In this document: positions 34,525 through 44,446 of the stretch, piece by piece
Layout of the letters: each line of letters opens with the position of its first letter
Position numbering within the stretch: the stretch's first letter is position 1
Origin: Stomorhina lunata
Taxonomy: Eukaryota; Arthropoda; Insecta; Diptera; Rhiniidae
Reading direction: 5' to 3'
Assembly: GCA_933228675.1 (NCBI GenBank)
Contig: OW121743.1
Location: 15,399,724-15,463,723, forward strand
Length of the DNA stretch: 64,000 nucleotides
Notes under the pieces: model-generated
Told to the model about the DNA's origin: nothing
Databases searched by the model: none
What the model saw: only the letters and a program-made list of their open reading frames with translations
Position numbers and translations under genes: made by a program

Positions 34525-36360
34525 TTTCTTTAAAAATTTTTTTGAAACATTAAAAACTAAAAAAAATATTTTATGAAAAAAATTTTAAACCGAAGCATTT
34601 TCTATAAAAATTTATCAAAAAAAAAAAAAATTGAACTGAAAATTTTCTATACAAAATTTTTGAAACCTAAAAATTTCCGACAAAACAATAAAAATTTAGA
34701 AAACAAGATTTAAAAAAAGTTGTTATGACCGTCAAATTTGTTTTGTAAGAAATTTGAAAACCGAATAATTTTCTATAAAAAATTTTTGAGACTGAACAAT
34801 TTTCTATAAAAAATTTTTGAAACTGAACAATTTTCTATTACTTTTTTTTAACGAAAGATTTTCTTCCAGAAATTTTAAAACCGAATAATTTTCTGTACAA
34901 AATTTTTAAAATCCAAAAATTTTTTAAACCTATTTTCTATCGAAAAAAAAAAATTTGTAAAAATTTTTCTATTAAAAAGTTTTAATCGCAAAATTAAAAA
35001 AAAAAAAATATTGAAAAACTTAAAAAAAAAAATGTTAAAAACAAAAAAAATTTTTTTGAATTGAAAAAATTTAAAAAAAAAATTGCAATCCAAAAAAATT
35101 TATATAAAAAAATTTAAAACCTAATAGTTTTCTATTAAAAATTTTTGAAAGCAAACAACCAAAATTTTAAAATCGAAAAATTTTCTAAACAAAATTTTTA
35201 AAGCCTAAAATTTTTGATCAAAAATTTTTTAACCAAAATCCTATTGAAAAAATTAAAATGAAAAAAAATTGCAATTTGAAAAGTTTTTTTTTTAATTTTA
35301 AAACCGAATAGTTTTCTATTAAAAATATTTGAAACCGAACAATATAAAAAATTTTAAAACCTAACTTTCTATAAAAAAAATATAAAAACCCAAAAATTTT
35401 TAACCGATTTTCTATTTAAAAATTAACTTGTAAAGATTTTTCTATGAAAAAGAAAATTTTTGAAACTGAAAAATAAAAAAAAATTGCAATCCGAAACATT
35501 TCTTCGGCAAAAATTTTAAAATCAAATAATTTTCTATTAAAAAATTTAAAACCAAACAATTTTCTTTTACAAATTTTTTAAATCAAAAAATTTTCTGTAA
35601 AAAATTTTAAAACCTAATAATTTACTATAAAAAAAATTTTAAAAACCTAAAAAATTTTTTATTTAATAGTTTTAAAAAAAATATAGAAAATTTTTTTATA
35701 AAAAATTTGAAAAAAAAATGCGATTCAAAAAATTTTTTATAAAAAATTTTGAAACCAATAGTTTTCTATTAAAAATTTTTGAAACCAAAAAATTTTCTTT
35801 TATAAAATTTTAAAACCGAAAAAATTTTTAAACAAAATTGTTCAAACCTTAAATTTTTTGATAAAAAATAAAGCGATTTTTTTTTATTTTATTATGAAAA
35901 AGTTTTAGATTGCAAGATTTTGTAAAAAAAAATAACAGAAAAAATTTTGAAACCGAAAAAAATTAAAAAAAAATAATTACAAATTTTTGAACCTGAAAAA
36001 TTTTAAAACCAAAAAGTTTTACAACCGAATAATTTTCTATACAAAATTTTTAAAACCCAAACGATTTTCTTTTACAAACTTTTTAAATCAAAAACTTTTC
36101 TGTAAAAATTTTATAACCAAATAATTTTCAATACAAAATTTTTAAAATCTAAGAATTTTCGATAAAAAATTTTAAACCAATTTTGTTTTAAAAATTTTTA
36201 TTAACGACAAATTTTTTGTAAAAATTTTTCTATGGAAAAGTTTTAGATTGCAATAGTTTTAGACAGACAAATTTGAAACTGATAAAATTCTTTAAACTGA
36301 AACAAACAAGTCCGACAAATTTTGTATACAAAATTTTGCATCTAGAAATTTTTTTATGTT
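34525..36360 (+). repeat. Decayed AT-rich tandem repeats next to the 31-bp array
   Basis: Units of about 28-40 bp with AATTTTCTATAAAAAATTTTT and AAAACCGAA phrases repeat irregularly for 1.8 kb. The shared TTTTCTATA(G/A)AAAA core suggests the 31-bp array is a young expansion from this older repeat field. Nothing codes; open frames here are low-complexity. Confidence 0.65.
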
Positions 36361-36607
36361 TTATTATAAAAAAAAATAAAAACCACGTAATATGTTATTT
36401 TGATGTTTAAAAGAATCAACCGACCATTTTCTGTAAAACCAATCCATTTTTTTAATCCTAGGCACACTAAGCAATACAAAAACTGAACTGTGTATAAAAT
36501 TGCCTACCAAATCCTACTACGAGAAATTTTCTAATAGGTACCTATAACCTCAAAAATCGTGCAGACTATATTGAGAAAAACGCTTACACATAACCCTTTA
36601 CAAGACC

Positions 36608-37357
36608 TTAAAAGAAACATAAAACAAATAGTTTTATCAATGATTTCATCAACATATATATTTTTTGCATCATTAAATAATTACTCAGCGTCAGTGACGA
36701 CAATACGCTTAAAGCGCTGCCAGTTAAATGATAACCCTGCCCACAGTCAAGAAGTACAAGTAGTTTGTATGAATAGTTGTGGATTTTTACCATATTAATC
36801 ATATCCGTTATCAGGAAAGCACCCATCAAGGCTTCCTCATGATTATCCTCAATATCAACATTGAATATATGAACAGGACGATTGTCCACAACATCGCGTG
36901 ATTCCATGTGTTCCAAAACCTGATCGTAGACACGCTCCTCTACAGTTACAATAATATCGAATTGTTCGCGACAGTTTTGAAATCTTTCAGGACATTTCTT
37001 AATGCGACGATTGCGATCTAACATGTGCAGCAGGCCATTTTGGGTATAGCTGGAATAGGAGGAAAAAAAAACCAAGAAAGGTTATCATTAATAAAGTGAT
37101 TCGCAGGTTTCTTTTTAAGCCTTAACTTACTATTGTTTGTCCTTACTAACTAAATCATTGTATATCGTATCGTAGGGTGTGCCGAATTCATAAACATTAG
37201 GCTTGTCTATGGCAGTTCCCGGCAACTTAACACGTTCTCCCGTGCCAAAGGATCTAACATTATAGCCTTTCTTTGCCAAAAAGTTATGAGCCTCCATGGA
37301 ACGATTCATATTTGAAGAGCACACGACTGCTATAGTGAAACTATTATTTATCGACAT
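36608..37357 (-). CDS. Ssu72: Ssu72, RNA polymerase II CTD phosphatase (C-terminus unresolved)
   Basis: Ssu72 removes phosphate from Ser5/Ser7 of the RNA polymerase II CTD in the nucleus, as part of the mRNA 3'-end processing machinery. Exon 1 is 37131-37357 (minus) and exon 2 starts at 37049; the 81-bp intron has GTAAGT and a TTCCAG acceptor, and the joint reads KDKQYYTQNG. The catalytic CX5R loop is C13-SSNMN-R19, followed by [21 protein letters not shown] and the [18 protein letters not shown] block follow, with the general-acid Asp at D144. Similarity stops at ITDMINM (residue 162, base 36791). The frame then runs on with unrelated residues to 222, whereas the family is about 195. The usual acidic tail is absent in this frame. 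A related-looking stretch ([14 protein letters not shown]) lies in another frame near 36650. Either a 3' intron or exon is missed, or the end is damaged. Confidence 0.9.
37050..37130 (-). other. Intron of Ssu72
   Basis: The donor GTAAGTTAAG and the pyrimidine-rich acceptor TTTTTTTCCTCCTATTCCAG define an 81-bp intron in phase 2. It restores the conserved YTQNG reading. Confidence 0.9.
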
Positions 37358-37633
37358 TTTTTGTTTAAACGTAAATCTGATTTTCCTTTCTGTTTTTTTA
37401 TTTAAATTTATTAATTATCTTTTAAATAAATGGAATAATTTTAAAAATTGTAGAAAGAAATGAAAAATATGTGTAATACTCGCGTTAATAAAGCAACAAT
37501 TTTGACATTTGATATAAAAAAAATGGCAGTACTGTAAAAGTTAGTAGTTTTTTCTGCAGAGTTGTATCTTATGGTAATTTAACCCTTAGGAGAAAAATAA
37601 AAATATCAAAGTATTTATTTTCAGCCACTTATA

Positions 37634-38125
37634 GCCCATTCACACTATAAGTTTTTAGGTGTTTTCGGAAATGAAAACAACATCGAAATTTTACCATTCA
37701 CATTATGAAAATTTGACACTTCATAAGTTTTCGTTAGAAATTCATTTATTAATTGCATTTAATTTTAAAACCCGAACACCAAATACTTAAGAATTATTAA
37801 ATTGCATTTAAAAACAATACAAAAATAAATTTTTCGTCACATTCATTATGTTTTTTCAGAAATTTTTAATATTAAAATTATTGTTTTTTTTGTATTTTAT
37901 TTTCAACTGACATTTATTTTTGATATTTTCCCATTTTTCTGAATCATAGTTGTAAGAATTGGTATGAACTCAGTGTTGTATCGGTATTTTTATAGTTTTC
38001 AAATAAGTTTTCGTTGAAAACTCATACGGAAGGAGTTTTCGTTTTGTATGTGAAAACTTAAGTTTTCAATATTGTTTTGAGGCGAAAACTACTTTAACTA
38101 GTTTTCGAGCTTAATGTGAATGGGC
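37634..38125. mobile_element. MITE with terminal inverted repeats
   Basis: The left end GCCCATTCACACTATAAG and the right end, in reverse complement GCCCATTCACATTAAGC, are inverted copies. Each is flanked by TA (37632-37633 and 38126-38127). The 492-bp interior is AT-rich, with GAAAAC/GTTTTC words and no ORF. TA flanks suggest mobilisation by a mariner-superfamily enzyme, but the terminal motif was not matched to a named family. Confidence 0.75.
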
Positions 38126-38127
38126 TA

Positions 38128-38624
38128 TTACTCCATTTTTACCAGAGATTTAGCTTTTCGATCATAAAATGTTAGAAAAATGGTAACAATTCAGGACTTT
38201 GACACTTAAATCTAAAGAGCCTCATTATGATTCTTCCATATAGAAAAAGAAAAAAAAAAGAAAGAAAATAATGCAAAAGATATAGAGAAAGTAAATATTA
38301 AATGTATTGACGTTTAGTTAAACCTAATTAGTGCTGCATGTCGTAGAGATCAATGCGGAATCAGCTATTTAAAAACTTAAGCCTCCTACTTTGGAGCATA
38401 GGACAATGATAGAGAATGTGTTCTACCGATTACCTCTTATTAATCCTACATATCCCAGAATTTTAGCCACAGTGGCCGTTTAATATTTATATGCATTTAC
38501 TTCGGCTGTTCGTACCCAAGTCTAGCAAAATTGTGGTCTTTCTCTTATTTTATTTTGACCATAGGGTGGTATACCTTTGTATTGTCTCACATATTCGTGA
38601 TTTCTTCTCAGGCCCAAACCCTGT
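38128..38624. other. Unclassified spacer
   Basis: No gene is recognised. The open frame at 38491-38751 runs into the DINE-like element and has no known motif. Confidence 0.35.
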
Positions 38625-39340
38625 TTACCAAATGGGTTTTTATGCCCTTCACCACCATAGGTGGAAAGGATATATTGGGTATGTGCTGATGTTTGTAACG
38701 CATAAGATATATTTGTCTAAGACCCACCTTTTAGTATACCAGTCGACTTAGAAGTTGTTTTAACGATGTCCGTCCGGCTGGCAGGCTGACTGGCTGACCG
38801 GTTAACCATGTAAGCTTGTTATCATTCTACAGGTCGTAACTTTAAAGATAATTTGATGAAATTGGGCACACGCTCATATTTTGATCTAAGGATGATCCCT
38901 ATACTTTTGGATTACTATTACTATTTCGGGTACCTCCCATAGGTATGCCTTCCCGGAGTAGAGTTTTTGGTAAAAATATTCAGCACAGATATTGCTTTTC
39001 ATAACCTTAATCAGTGTTCCTAATTTTGTAGAAATCGACCCATATTTGACCATACCTCCCATACAAGACACATTCTCAAAAGACGTTATTATACACATAA
39101 AAGACCAAAAACGTTAATAACTCTGAAGATAAATGCATTTGATTACTTAAACTTTGCATAAATATAAACCAATAACCAAAATTTGGTATCAATCGGTCCA
39201 CAATTGACCCTAGCTTCCACATCAGGCCCTTAGTCGGAAATGATATAAATCTCGAAATTTTGAAAAATAGCACATAGTCTACTTTTAAATTAGTCAGATT
39301 TGGCTAATCAAGTCTTGAATTTGTATGAGAAAAAACTGAC
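38625..39340 (+). mobile_element. DINE-1/Helentron-like element, family A, 3' truncated
   Basis: The 5' end has TTTTTATGCCCTTCACCACC, then GTGCTGATGTTTGTAACGCA and ACGATGTCCGTCCGGCTGGC. The body reads through CCATATTTGACCATACCTCC. The 3' stem-loop is missing. It lies immediately before an opposite-orientation copy. Confidence 0.7.
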
Positions 39341-39344
39341 AGAA

Positions 39345-40135
39345 TTGAAACAAGTAAGAAAGTGCTATAGTCGGTCAAGCCCGACCATACGATACCCTTC
39401 ACCACTAAGGTCAAAGGTGTTATTTTTCCTGTATAAAGATAAATATTTGCAAAATTTTGCCATCATACAAACATTTTTTCAAAACCTATATATTTAAGCT
39501 GTTTCCGTTATTTGGACTTATATGAGAGCTAGGGTCAAATGTGGACCGATTATCTTGAAATAAGGTAAATTGATTACAGTTGTTTCAAAAATTACGTATG
39601 CAGAAAATAAACTAAAAATTCTTATTATCTTACGAGCGTTTCAGTGATTTTTGTCTTATTTTGTGGATTTTGACAGAAGAGTTTGTATGGGTGCTATGGT
39701 CAAATGTCGACCGATTTCAATGAAATTTGGTACAGTGATTTATGTTCACATAAGCAGTATACATATGTTTTAAATTTCATGAAAAAATATTTATATTTGT
39801 GGCCAATTTATCAATTCCGGGAAGTGGGACCTATGGGAGGTATCATAAATAATGGACCGATTTTGCCATTTTCAATAGCCATGGTCCCACTGTCAAAAAA
39901 ATGATCTGTGCCAAATTTCATCACATTATATTTAGAATTGCTACCTGTACTTTGAAAACATGGTTTACATGGGGGTTCAGCCAGCCAGCCGTCCAGATGG
40001 ACGGACAGACATCGCTAAATCGACTTAGAAAGTGATTCTACGCCTATTGGTATACTAAAAATTGGGTCTAAGACAAATATTTCTATGCGTTACATACATC
40101 CACCTTTGGTGGTGAAGGGTATAAAAACTTCGTTG
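39345..40135 (-). mobile_element. DINE-1/Helentron-like element, family A, complete
   Basis: The left (3') end reads AACAAGTAAGAAAGTGCTAT, with the hairpin GTCGGTCAAGCCCGAC at 39370-39385 and GATACCCTTCACCACTAAGG. The right (5') end reads CACCTTTGGTGGTGAAGGGT followed by ATAAAAACT. The interior has GGACGGACAGACATCGCTAA and GGTCAAATG(T) phrases. Both ends are present, so it is the best local reference for family A. Non-coding. Confidence 0.8.
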
Positions 40136-40677
40136 GTCCATATTTGACCACATTATGGACGAATAATGTTTTTAAAAAGTAATTTTAACAATCTTATTTT
40201 TTACATTTAATATACATTTCAATTAACACTTACCTCATAAATATAATGACTATTATATATAAGCAATAATTAATGATATCATTATAATATAATTATTCGT
40301 TAAAATCTCCACAAATAACGTAGAACTATCGCATTACTTCGTTTTTTATCGATATTGTTACGTGTGTGAAGAAAAAAAACAGGAGAAAACAAACTTTTTT
40401 CCCCTTTAATCTGAACCACCCTGTATCGAAATACATATTGTAAACAAAGACATCGATGATATTGTTCATGATATCCATAAAATACAGCTTCTCTATATAA
40501 TCAATTATTTTCCGGCAACACTGTTATTTCATAAGTACTTAGTAACCAAATACTCTATACACTTACAAAACTAATTGACAAAATCTAACAGCTGTTGTTG
40601 AAAAAGAAAACATTTCTTGCACAATCAGAATATTTTGTTAAACTTTTAGAAAAATCTAAAAATATCAATTAAAAACT
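40136..40677. other. AT-rich region upstream of mRpL33
   Basis: No coding sequence. It includes the presumed promoter and 5' UTR of mRpL33, but no TATA box or initiator can be called with confidence. Confidence 0.4.
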
Positions 40678-41011
40678 ATGCGTTTAACAAATATTTTATT
40701 GAAAAAAGTTAAGAGCAAGTAAGTCTTTTATCCAAGATTTAAAAACTTTAAAGATTTCTTTAATAAATTTATAAATTCTTTTATAAAGACGCATCATGGT
40801 CGTGGTGGAAAGTGTGGTCAGTGGCCACAAATTCAATACGGTACGCGAGCGTTTGGGGGACAAAATTGAAGTAGTGCGATTTGATCCCTATAGTAAGTAA
40901 AGGAATATATATAGCCTTGTATCTAAATTGATGATAATTATTTTGCTATTTTCATTTGTAGTTCAAATGGACTGTGTCTACAAGGAGCGCAAGAGGATTC
41001 GCAGTGCTTAA
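40678..41011 (+). CDS. mRpL33: Mitochondrial ribosomal protein L33 (bL33m), three exons
   Basis: Exons are 40678-40718, 40789-40892 and 40962-41011. The introns are 70 and 69 bp (GTAAGT...AAAG and GTAAGT...TGTAG). The joined product is 64 residues: it starts MRLTNILLKKVKSK, continues RIMVVVESVVSGHKFNTVRE and IEVVRFDPYIQ, and ends KERKRIRSA. This matches the small, basic bL33m subunit of the mitochondrial large ribosomal subunit. The I-M-V-V-VES-VSGH and R-F-D-P segments are characteristic, and 64 residues is the usual length. All splice joints keep frame. A polyadenylation signal lies about 48 bp past the stop. The gene appears intact, and expression would be constitutive as for other mitoribosomal genes. 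Confidence 0.93.
40719..40788 (+). other. Intron 1 of mRpL33
   Basis: The donor GTAAGT lies directly after the AAGAGCAA of exon 1, and the acceptor is TTTATAAAG. Length 70 bp, phase 2. Confidence 0.85.
40893..40961 (+). other. Intron 2 of mRpL33
   Basis: The donor is GTAAGT and the acceptor TTCATTTGTAG. Length 69 bp, phase 1. The joint recreates an Ile codon in PYIQMD. Confidence 0.9.
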
Positions 41012-41058
41012 GTTGGTTAATGCTTTAATTAGAATTTTTATGTTTATTTGTTTAATTA

Positions 41059-41064
41059 AATAAA
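41059..41064 (+). promoter_or_regulatory. Polyadenylation signal of mRpL33
   Basis: AATAAA lies 48 bp after the stop codon, a fitting position for cleavage just downstream. Confidence 0.7.
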
Positions 41065-41149
41065 AACTTGTTTAAGAAATGGAAACGCGCTAATACTGTA
41101 GAGAAATTTCAGCAGTTGAAAACTGGGATAATAAGCCGGTAATATTGTC

Positions 41150-41330
41150 AGAACCGCCGTGGTAAGCAGGTTAATCATCCGCCTAGCAAGTTCGATTCCC
41201 GGCCAGACCGACTTGACTAGACACTGTTTATTGAGTAGTGGGCTACTAATGCATTTGCCGTTCGGATCCACAATTAAAACCTAGATCCCTTTCAATAAGT
41301 CTAAAAATAGAACCGAATGCAGCTCATTGT
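41150..41330 (+). mobile_element. tRNA-derived SINE, copy 1
   Basis: The head carries an RNA polymerase III A-box-like GTGGTAAGCAGGTTA and a B box GTTCGATTCCC (41190-41200). A tail region is shared with copy 2 at 54555-54810, including TAATGCATT, CCGTTC and a closing GAATGCAGCTCATTG-like end. The head resembles a Glu/Asp-type tRNA but cannot fold into a full tRNA. A ~75-bp part of copy 2 is missing here. Confidence 0.75.
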
Positions 41331-41814
41331 CAGAGAGAAGTACCCCTTATTCCAATTGGAATGTATATTTGTAATACATGTATACACAATTTGTTTTCGT
41401 ATTAAGATCTTGATATACTTTAGAAACTCCAGGAGAGAAAAGATTATCACTACGTAGTCTTAATCCAATTCAAAGCTACCGCCTTTAATTTCTACAAGGT
41501 ACAACTTCACATTAAGCACAAATCCCCTATGAATTTTTGTCACCGCTAAGCAGCCAGCTCTTATTTGATGGTCCTGCAAAGCAAATACAAATGTTTCTGA
41601 TTAGCTTCATATTTAAGTGGCAACATTCTTGCTGCTGGTTGCTATTAATACAACAGCAATATATTCTTTCCATTAAAGGAACAACAACAACTTTTTTAAT
41701 GAAAATTGAGGAAGAGAAAGCAGAATTTGTTCCCATTTCCGGTGAAGCCGTAAATGGGACCCAATTTAGGCACATTTTTTGTAGAAATCATATTCATCAA
41801 CAAGAAAGCTATCA
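41331..41814. other. Unclassified spacer
   Basis: Open frames on both strands (41527-41821) lack known motifs. No gene is supported. Confidence 0.35.
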
Positions 41815-42580
41815 TAGGTAGAAAGGGTATATTGGGTTTGTGCTGATGTTTGTAACGCATAGAAATATTGGTCTGAGACCAATTAGAATCACTCCCTGAG
41901 TTGTTTTAACTATGTCCGTCCGGCTGGCTGGCTGGTCGGTTATCAATGTAAGCTTGTTATCATTCTACAGGTCATAACTTTAAAGATAATTTGATGAAAT
42001 TTGGCGCAGACTCATATTTTGGTCCAAGGATGATCCCTATACTTTTTGGGCGATTATTGGATTGGAATACTATTTCGGGTACCTCCCATAGGAATGCCTT
42101 CCCGGAATAGAATTTTTGGTCTTTTACAGCCACAATTTAGTTGCATTTTAATAATATTCCGCACAAATATTGGTTATCATAACCTTAATCAGTGTTCCTA
42201 GTTTTGTAGAAATCGGTCCATATTTGACCATACCTCCTATACAAGACACATTCTCTATGTGTATATAAACATAAAAGCACAAAAACGTTAATAACTCTAA
42301 AGATAAATGCCTTTGATTACTTAAACTTTGTACAGATAAATATGTTATAAACATAAACCAAAATTTGGTAATAATAGGTCCACAATTGACCCTAGCTCCC
42401 ATATCAGGCCCTTAGCCGGAAATGATATAAATCTCGAAATTTTCAAAAGATAGCACATAGTATATGTATGTATGTCTCTAAGGCTTAAGGAAAACTTGTT
42501 TAATTGTTGGTCTATATTTGATCTTAGTAGTGAAGGGTATGATATAGTCGGGCTTGGCCGATTATAGCTTTTCTTGTTTA
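41815..42580 (+). mobile_element. DINE-1/Helentron-like element, family A
   Basis: The 5' part has AAAGGGTATATTGGGTTTGT, GATGTTTGTAACGCATAG and TATGTCCGTCCGGCTGGCTG. The 3' end has GTAGTGAAGGGTATGATATA, a stem-loop (GTCGGGCTTGGCCGAT) and TATAGCTTTTCTTGTTT ending near 42579. The interior matches the copies at 38625 and 39345. Only the outermost 5' inverted-repeat bases are unclear. Confidence 0.75.
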
Positions 42581-42846
42581 GTTTATGATTAATCACGAAT
42601 TTTGGGGCAGTTAAAGATGAATAGAATATTCCTAAAGTCCCAACGAATAGTCCTAGATTCCCAACGAAATTTCAGCCCAGATTAAGTCACCTCCATTATG
42701 GCCTTCTCATCCTCTACTAAAGCAGTATTCTGTCATAAGGGAGACAAGAAGAATGCATCGGCCTTCATATTGATAACAATCTGTCGGGAATGACTACATG
42801 CTCAAAAGAACCTAGATATTCAATGGCAGCTTGACAGCAAGGGTAT
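42581..42846. other. Unclassified spacer
   Basis: No gene is recognised. ATTCTGTCATAAGGGAGACA and the nearby GAATGACTACATGCTC loosely echo 2345-2455, so a decayed repeat is likely. Confidence 0.35.
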
Positions 42847-43143
42847 GTTGTAACTGCAATATTATTTGTAATATCGCTGAAGTGGCAGTCCTTGGTCGAA
42901 GATTTCCGAGTCGTTCCGGTGCAAAGAACCGACTTCCGTGGGGACGAATAAGGATATGTTGTTGTTAAAGCAATATTATTTGCAAAAACGCTGAAGTAGC
43001 AGTCCTTGGTCCAAATCTTAAGATTTTCGAGTTGTTGTTAAAGCAACATTATTTGCAAAAAAGGCAGAAGTAGCAGTCCTTGGTCTGAATCTTAAGATTT
43101 TCGAGTCGTTCCGGTACAAAGAATCGACTGCCGTTGAAACGAC
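42847..43143 (-). mobile_element. Cluster of three short CAA-tailed elements
   Basis: Copy 1 is at 42847-42947, a truncated copy 2 at 42957-43031, and copy 3 at 43032-43143. All are in the orientation that puts the (CAA)n tail at the left on the minus strand. They share GTGGCAGTCCTTGGTC-like and GAGTCGTTCCGGT segments with the insertion at 51516-51625. No ORF. Copy 2 lacks its 5' half and abuts the tail of copy 3. Confidence 0.75.
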
Positions 43144-43359
43144 AACAAAGATAAAGGTTTGTTCTCCTTACAATCCCTGATGCTTGGAGATCATTTGAGC
43201 TTATAGGATTGAATGTATCGTCTAAGACGTTTCAACGGGAGCTGGAATTCATACTGTAATCATCGGAAACTTATACCGCTTTAAATTTGCAAGCGAACAG
43301 AGGTTACCGCATTTTCCAACCACGAATTTTGTGTTTCTGTCTGTGTTTCTTAGCAAATT

Positions 43360-43440
43360 TCGTTCCCACGGCAGTCGGTTTTCATATCGAAACGACTCGG
43401 AAATTGTTAGATTCTGTCCAAGGCTACGATAATTTCTCTA
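43360..43440 (+). mobile_element. Partial CAA-tail-type short element, opposite strand
   Basis: GTTCCCACGGCAGTCGGTTT is followed by CGAAACGACTCGG and TCCAAGGC. These are the first ~75 bp of the same short element in plus orientation. The tail side has decayed. Confidence 0.65.
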
Positions 43441-44064
43441 AATCAAACGAATTTTTATTTCCCCAATTGACGATCTTTATCAATATTGAATGGTACATCT
43501 TTGGGACTTTTGAAGACGGCGATATACATACATCAAATTGAATCCTCCCACATTAATCATTCTCATCTATCACCGGTTTTCACGTTCTTTGAGGTATTCC
43601 GCTGATCATAGCTCTACCAAACGCTATATGCACTTTTCTTCCGGGAATCGTCACAAGAGCCAAAATAGCCTTTTTGGTCTAGTTAATCTTTGCAACTTTT
43701 CCCTTACCTCATCGGCCACAGAATCCTTACAGGCTGTTTAGAACTTTCAACTTTCCCTAGTTGAATGAATTTTCAAATTTTCAGGACATCCTTGGAAGAG
43801 CCCTAAATTTTTCAAAACATAGTCACGATTGTCTGTGTTTCTTGGCAAAATTTCTCTTTTTAGCGTTGAGCAACAGCAGGATTCATATTGGTCATCTGTT
43901 GAAGATAAGCCGAAAAGTTCCCAGTTTCGATCTTCACTTTATCAGTTCGCCCAAAGTTTTAAAATTCTCTGGTAATGCTGCCATTACATCATTTAGCCGA
44001 TCTTGTTTCTGTCTGTTTAAAGGGATTGAGGCCTCCATTATCAGATTCCTTTGAATTTACCTTG
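43441..44064. other. Unclassified, possibly decayed coding sequence
   Basis: Overlapping plus-strand frames (43287-44054) have no recognisable motif. The minus strand shows short protein-like runs such as RLNDVMAALPENFKTLGELI and SAYLQQMTNMNPAVAQR, broken by stops. The family is unknown; they may be an old retroelement gag-like or host pseudogene. Confidence 0.3.
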
Positions 44065-44446
44065 TCACAGCTGCCAGAAATCATCTCTAAAACCTTTATT
44101 AGAAGGTCGCCCACCGCCCATAGCAGAAGAAGAAAAGAACTTACCGCGGAAAACAAGAGTCGTTCTGGCTCAACTGAGATCGAGATGGAGCAATAGATTA
44201 AATATCTTTTGGTCCCGCTTAGACCGTGCCGTCCCCAACATATGCCCAGCTTATGGTTAGGGTCCTCATGATACCCCTCACATTTTCAACTGTACCGCCA
44301 ACCCTACTTCACTTAGTAATGAAGATTTGTGGACTCATCCAGTAGAAGTAGCACAATTTCTTGGCCTTGATCTCCAAACGGATGCCCCATAAAAACAAAA
44401 TTATAAAAGTGTAAATGTTAGAGCTGTTACAACAACAACAACAATC
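44065..44446 (+). pseudogene. 3' end of a LINE with (CAA)n tail, same family as 50310-53010
   Basis: The plus-strand frames read RPPPIAEEEKNLPRKTRVVL then AQLRSRWSNRLNIFWSRLDR and AVPNIC. This is the Cys/His C-terminal motif of ORF2, but one Cys of the CPxC pair is changed to Tyr. LWTHPVEVAQFLGLDLQTDA and a stop follow. The 3' UTR ends in GCTGTTACAACAACAACAAC near 44446. It is a short, 5'-truncated copy. Confidence 0.8.

Noticed and set aside
34875..35093. 72-codon minus-strand frame rich in Phe and Lys
   Set aside because: Low-complexity translation of decayed AT-rich repeats.
36559..36798. 79-codon plus-strand open frame
   Set aside because: It overlaps the 3' end of Ssu72 on the other strand and has no known motif.
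41150..41205. Possible tRNA gene (A and B boxes)
   Set aside because: The acceptor and anticodon arms do not pair, and a second copy with the same non-tRNA body exists at 54555, so it is a SINE head.
41527..41821. Overlapping 82- and 94-codon frames on opposite strands
   Set aside because: No recognisable domain on either strand, and part runs into the DINE-like element at 41815.
43287..44260. Series of plus-strand frames of 67-97 codons
   Set aside because: No motifs in the first four; the last two overlap the LINE C-terminal fragment, which is annotated instead.
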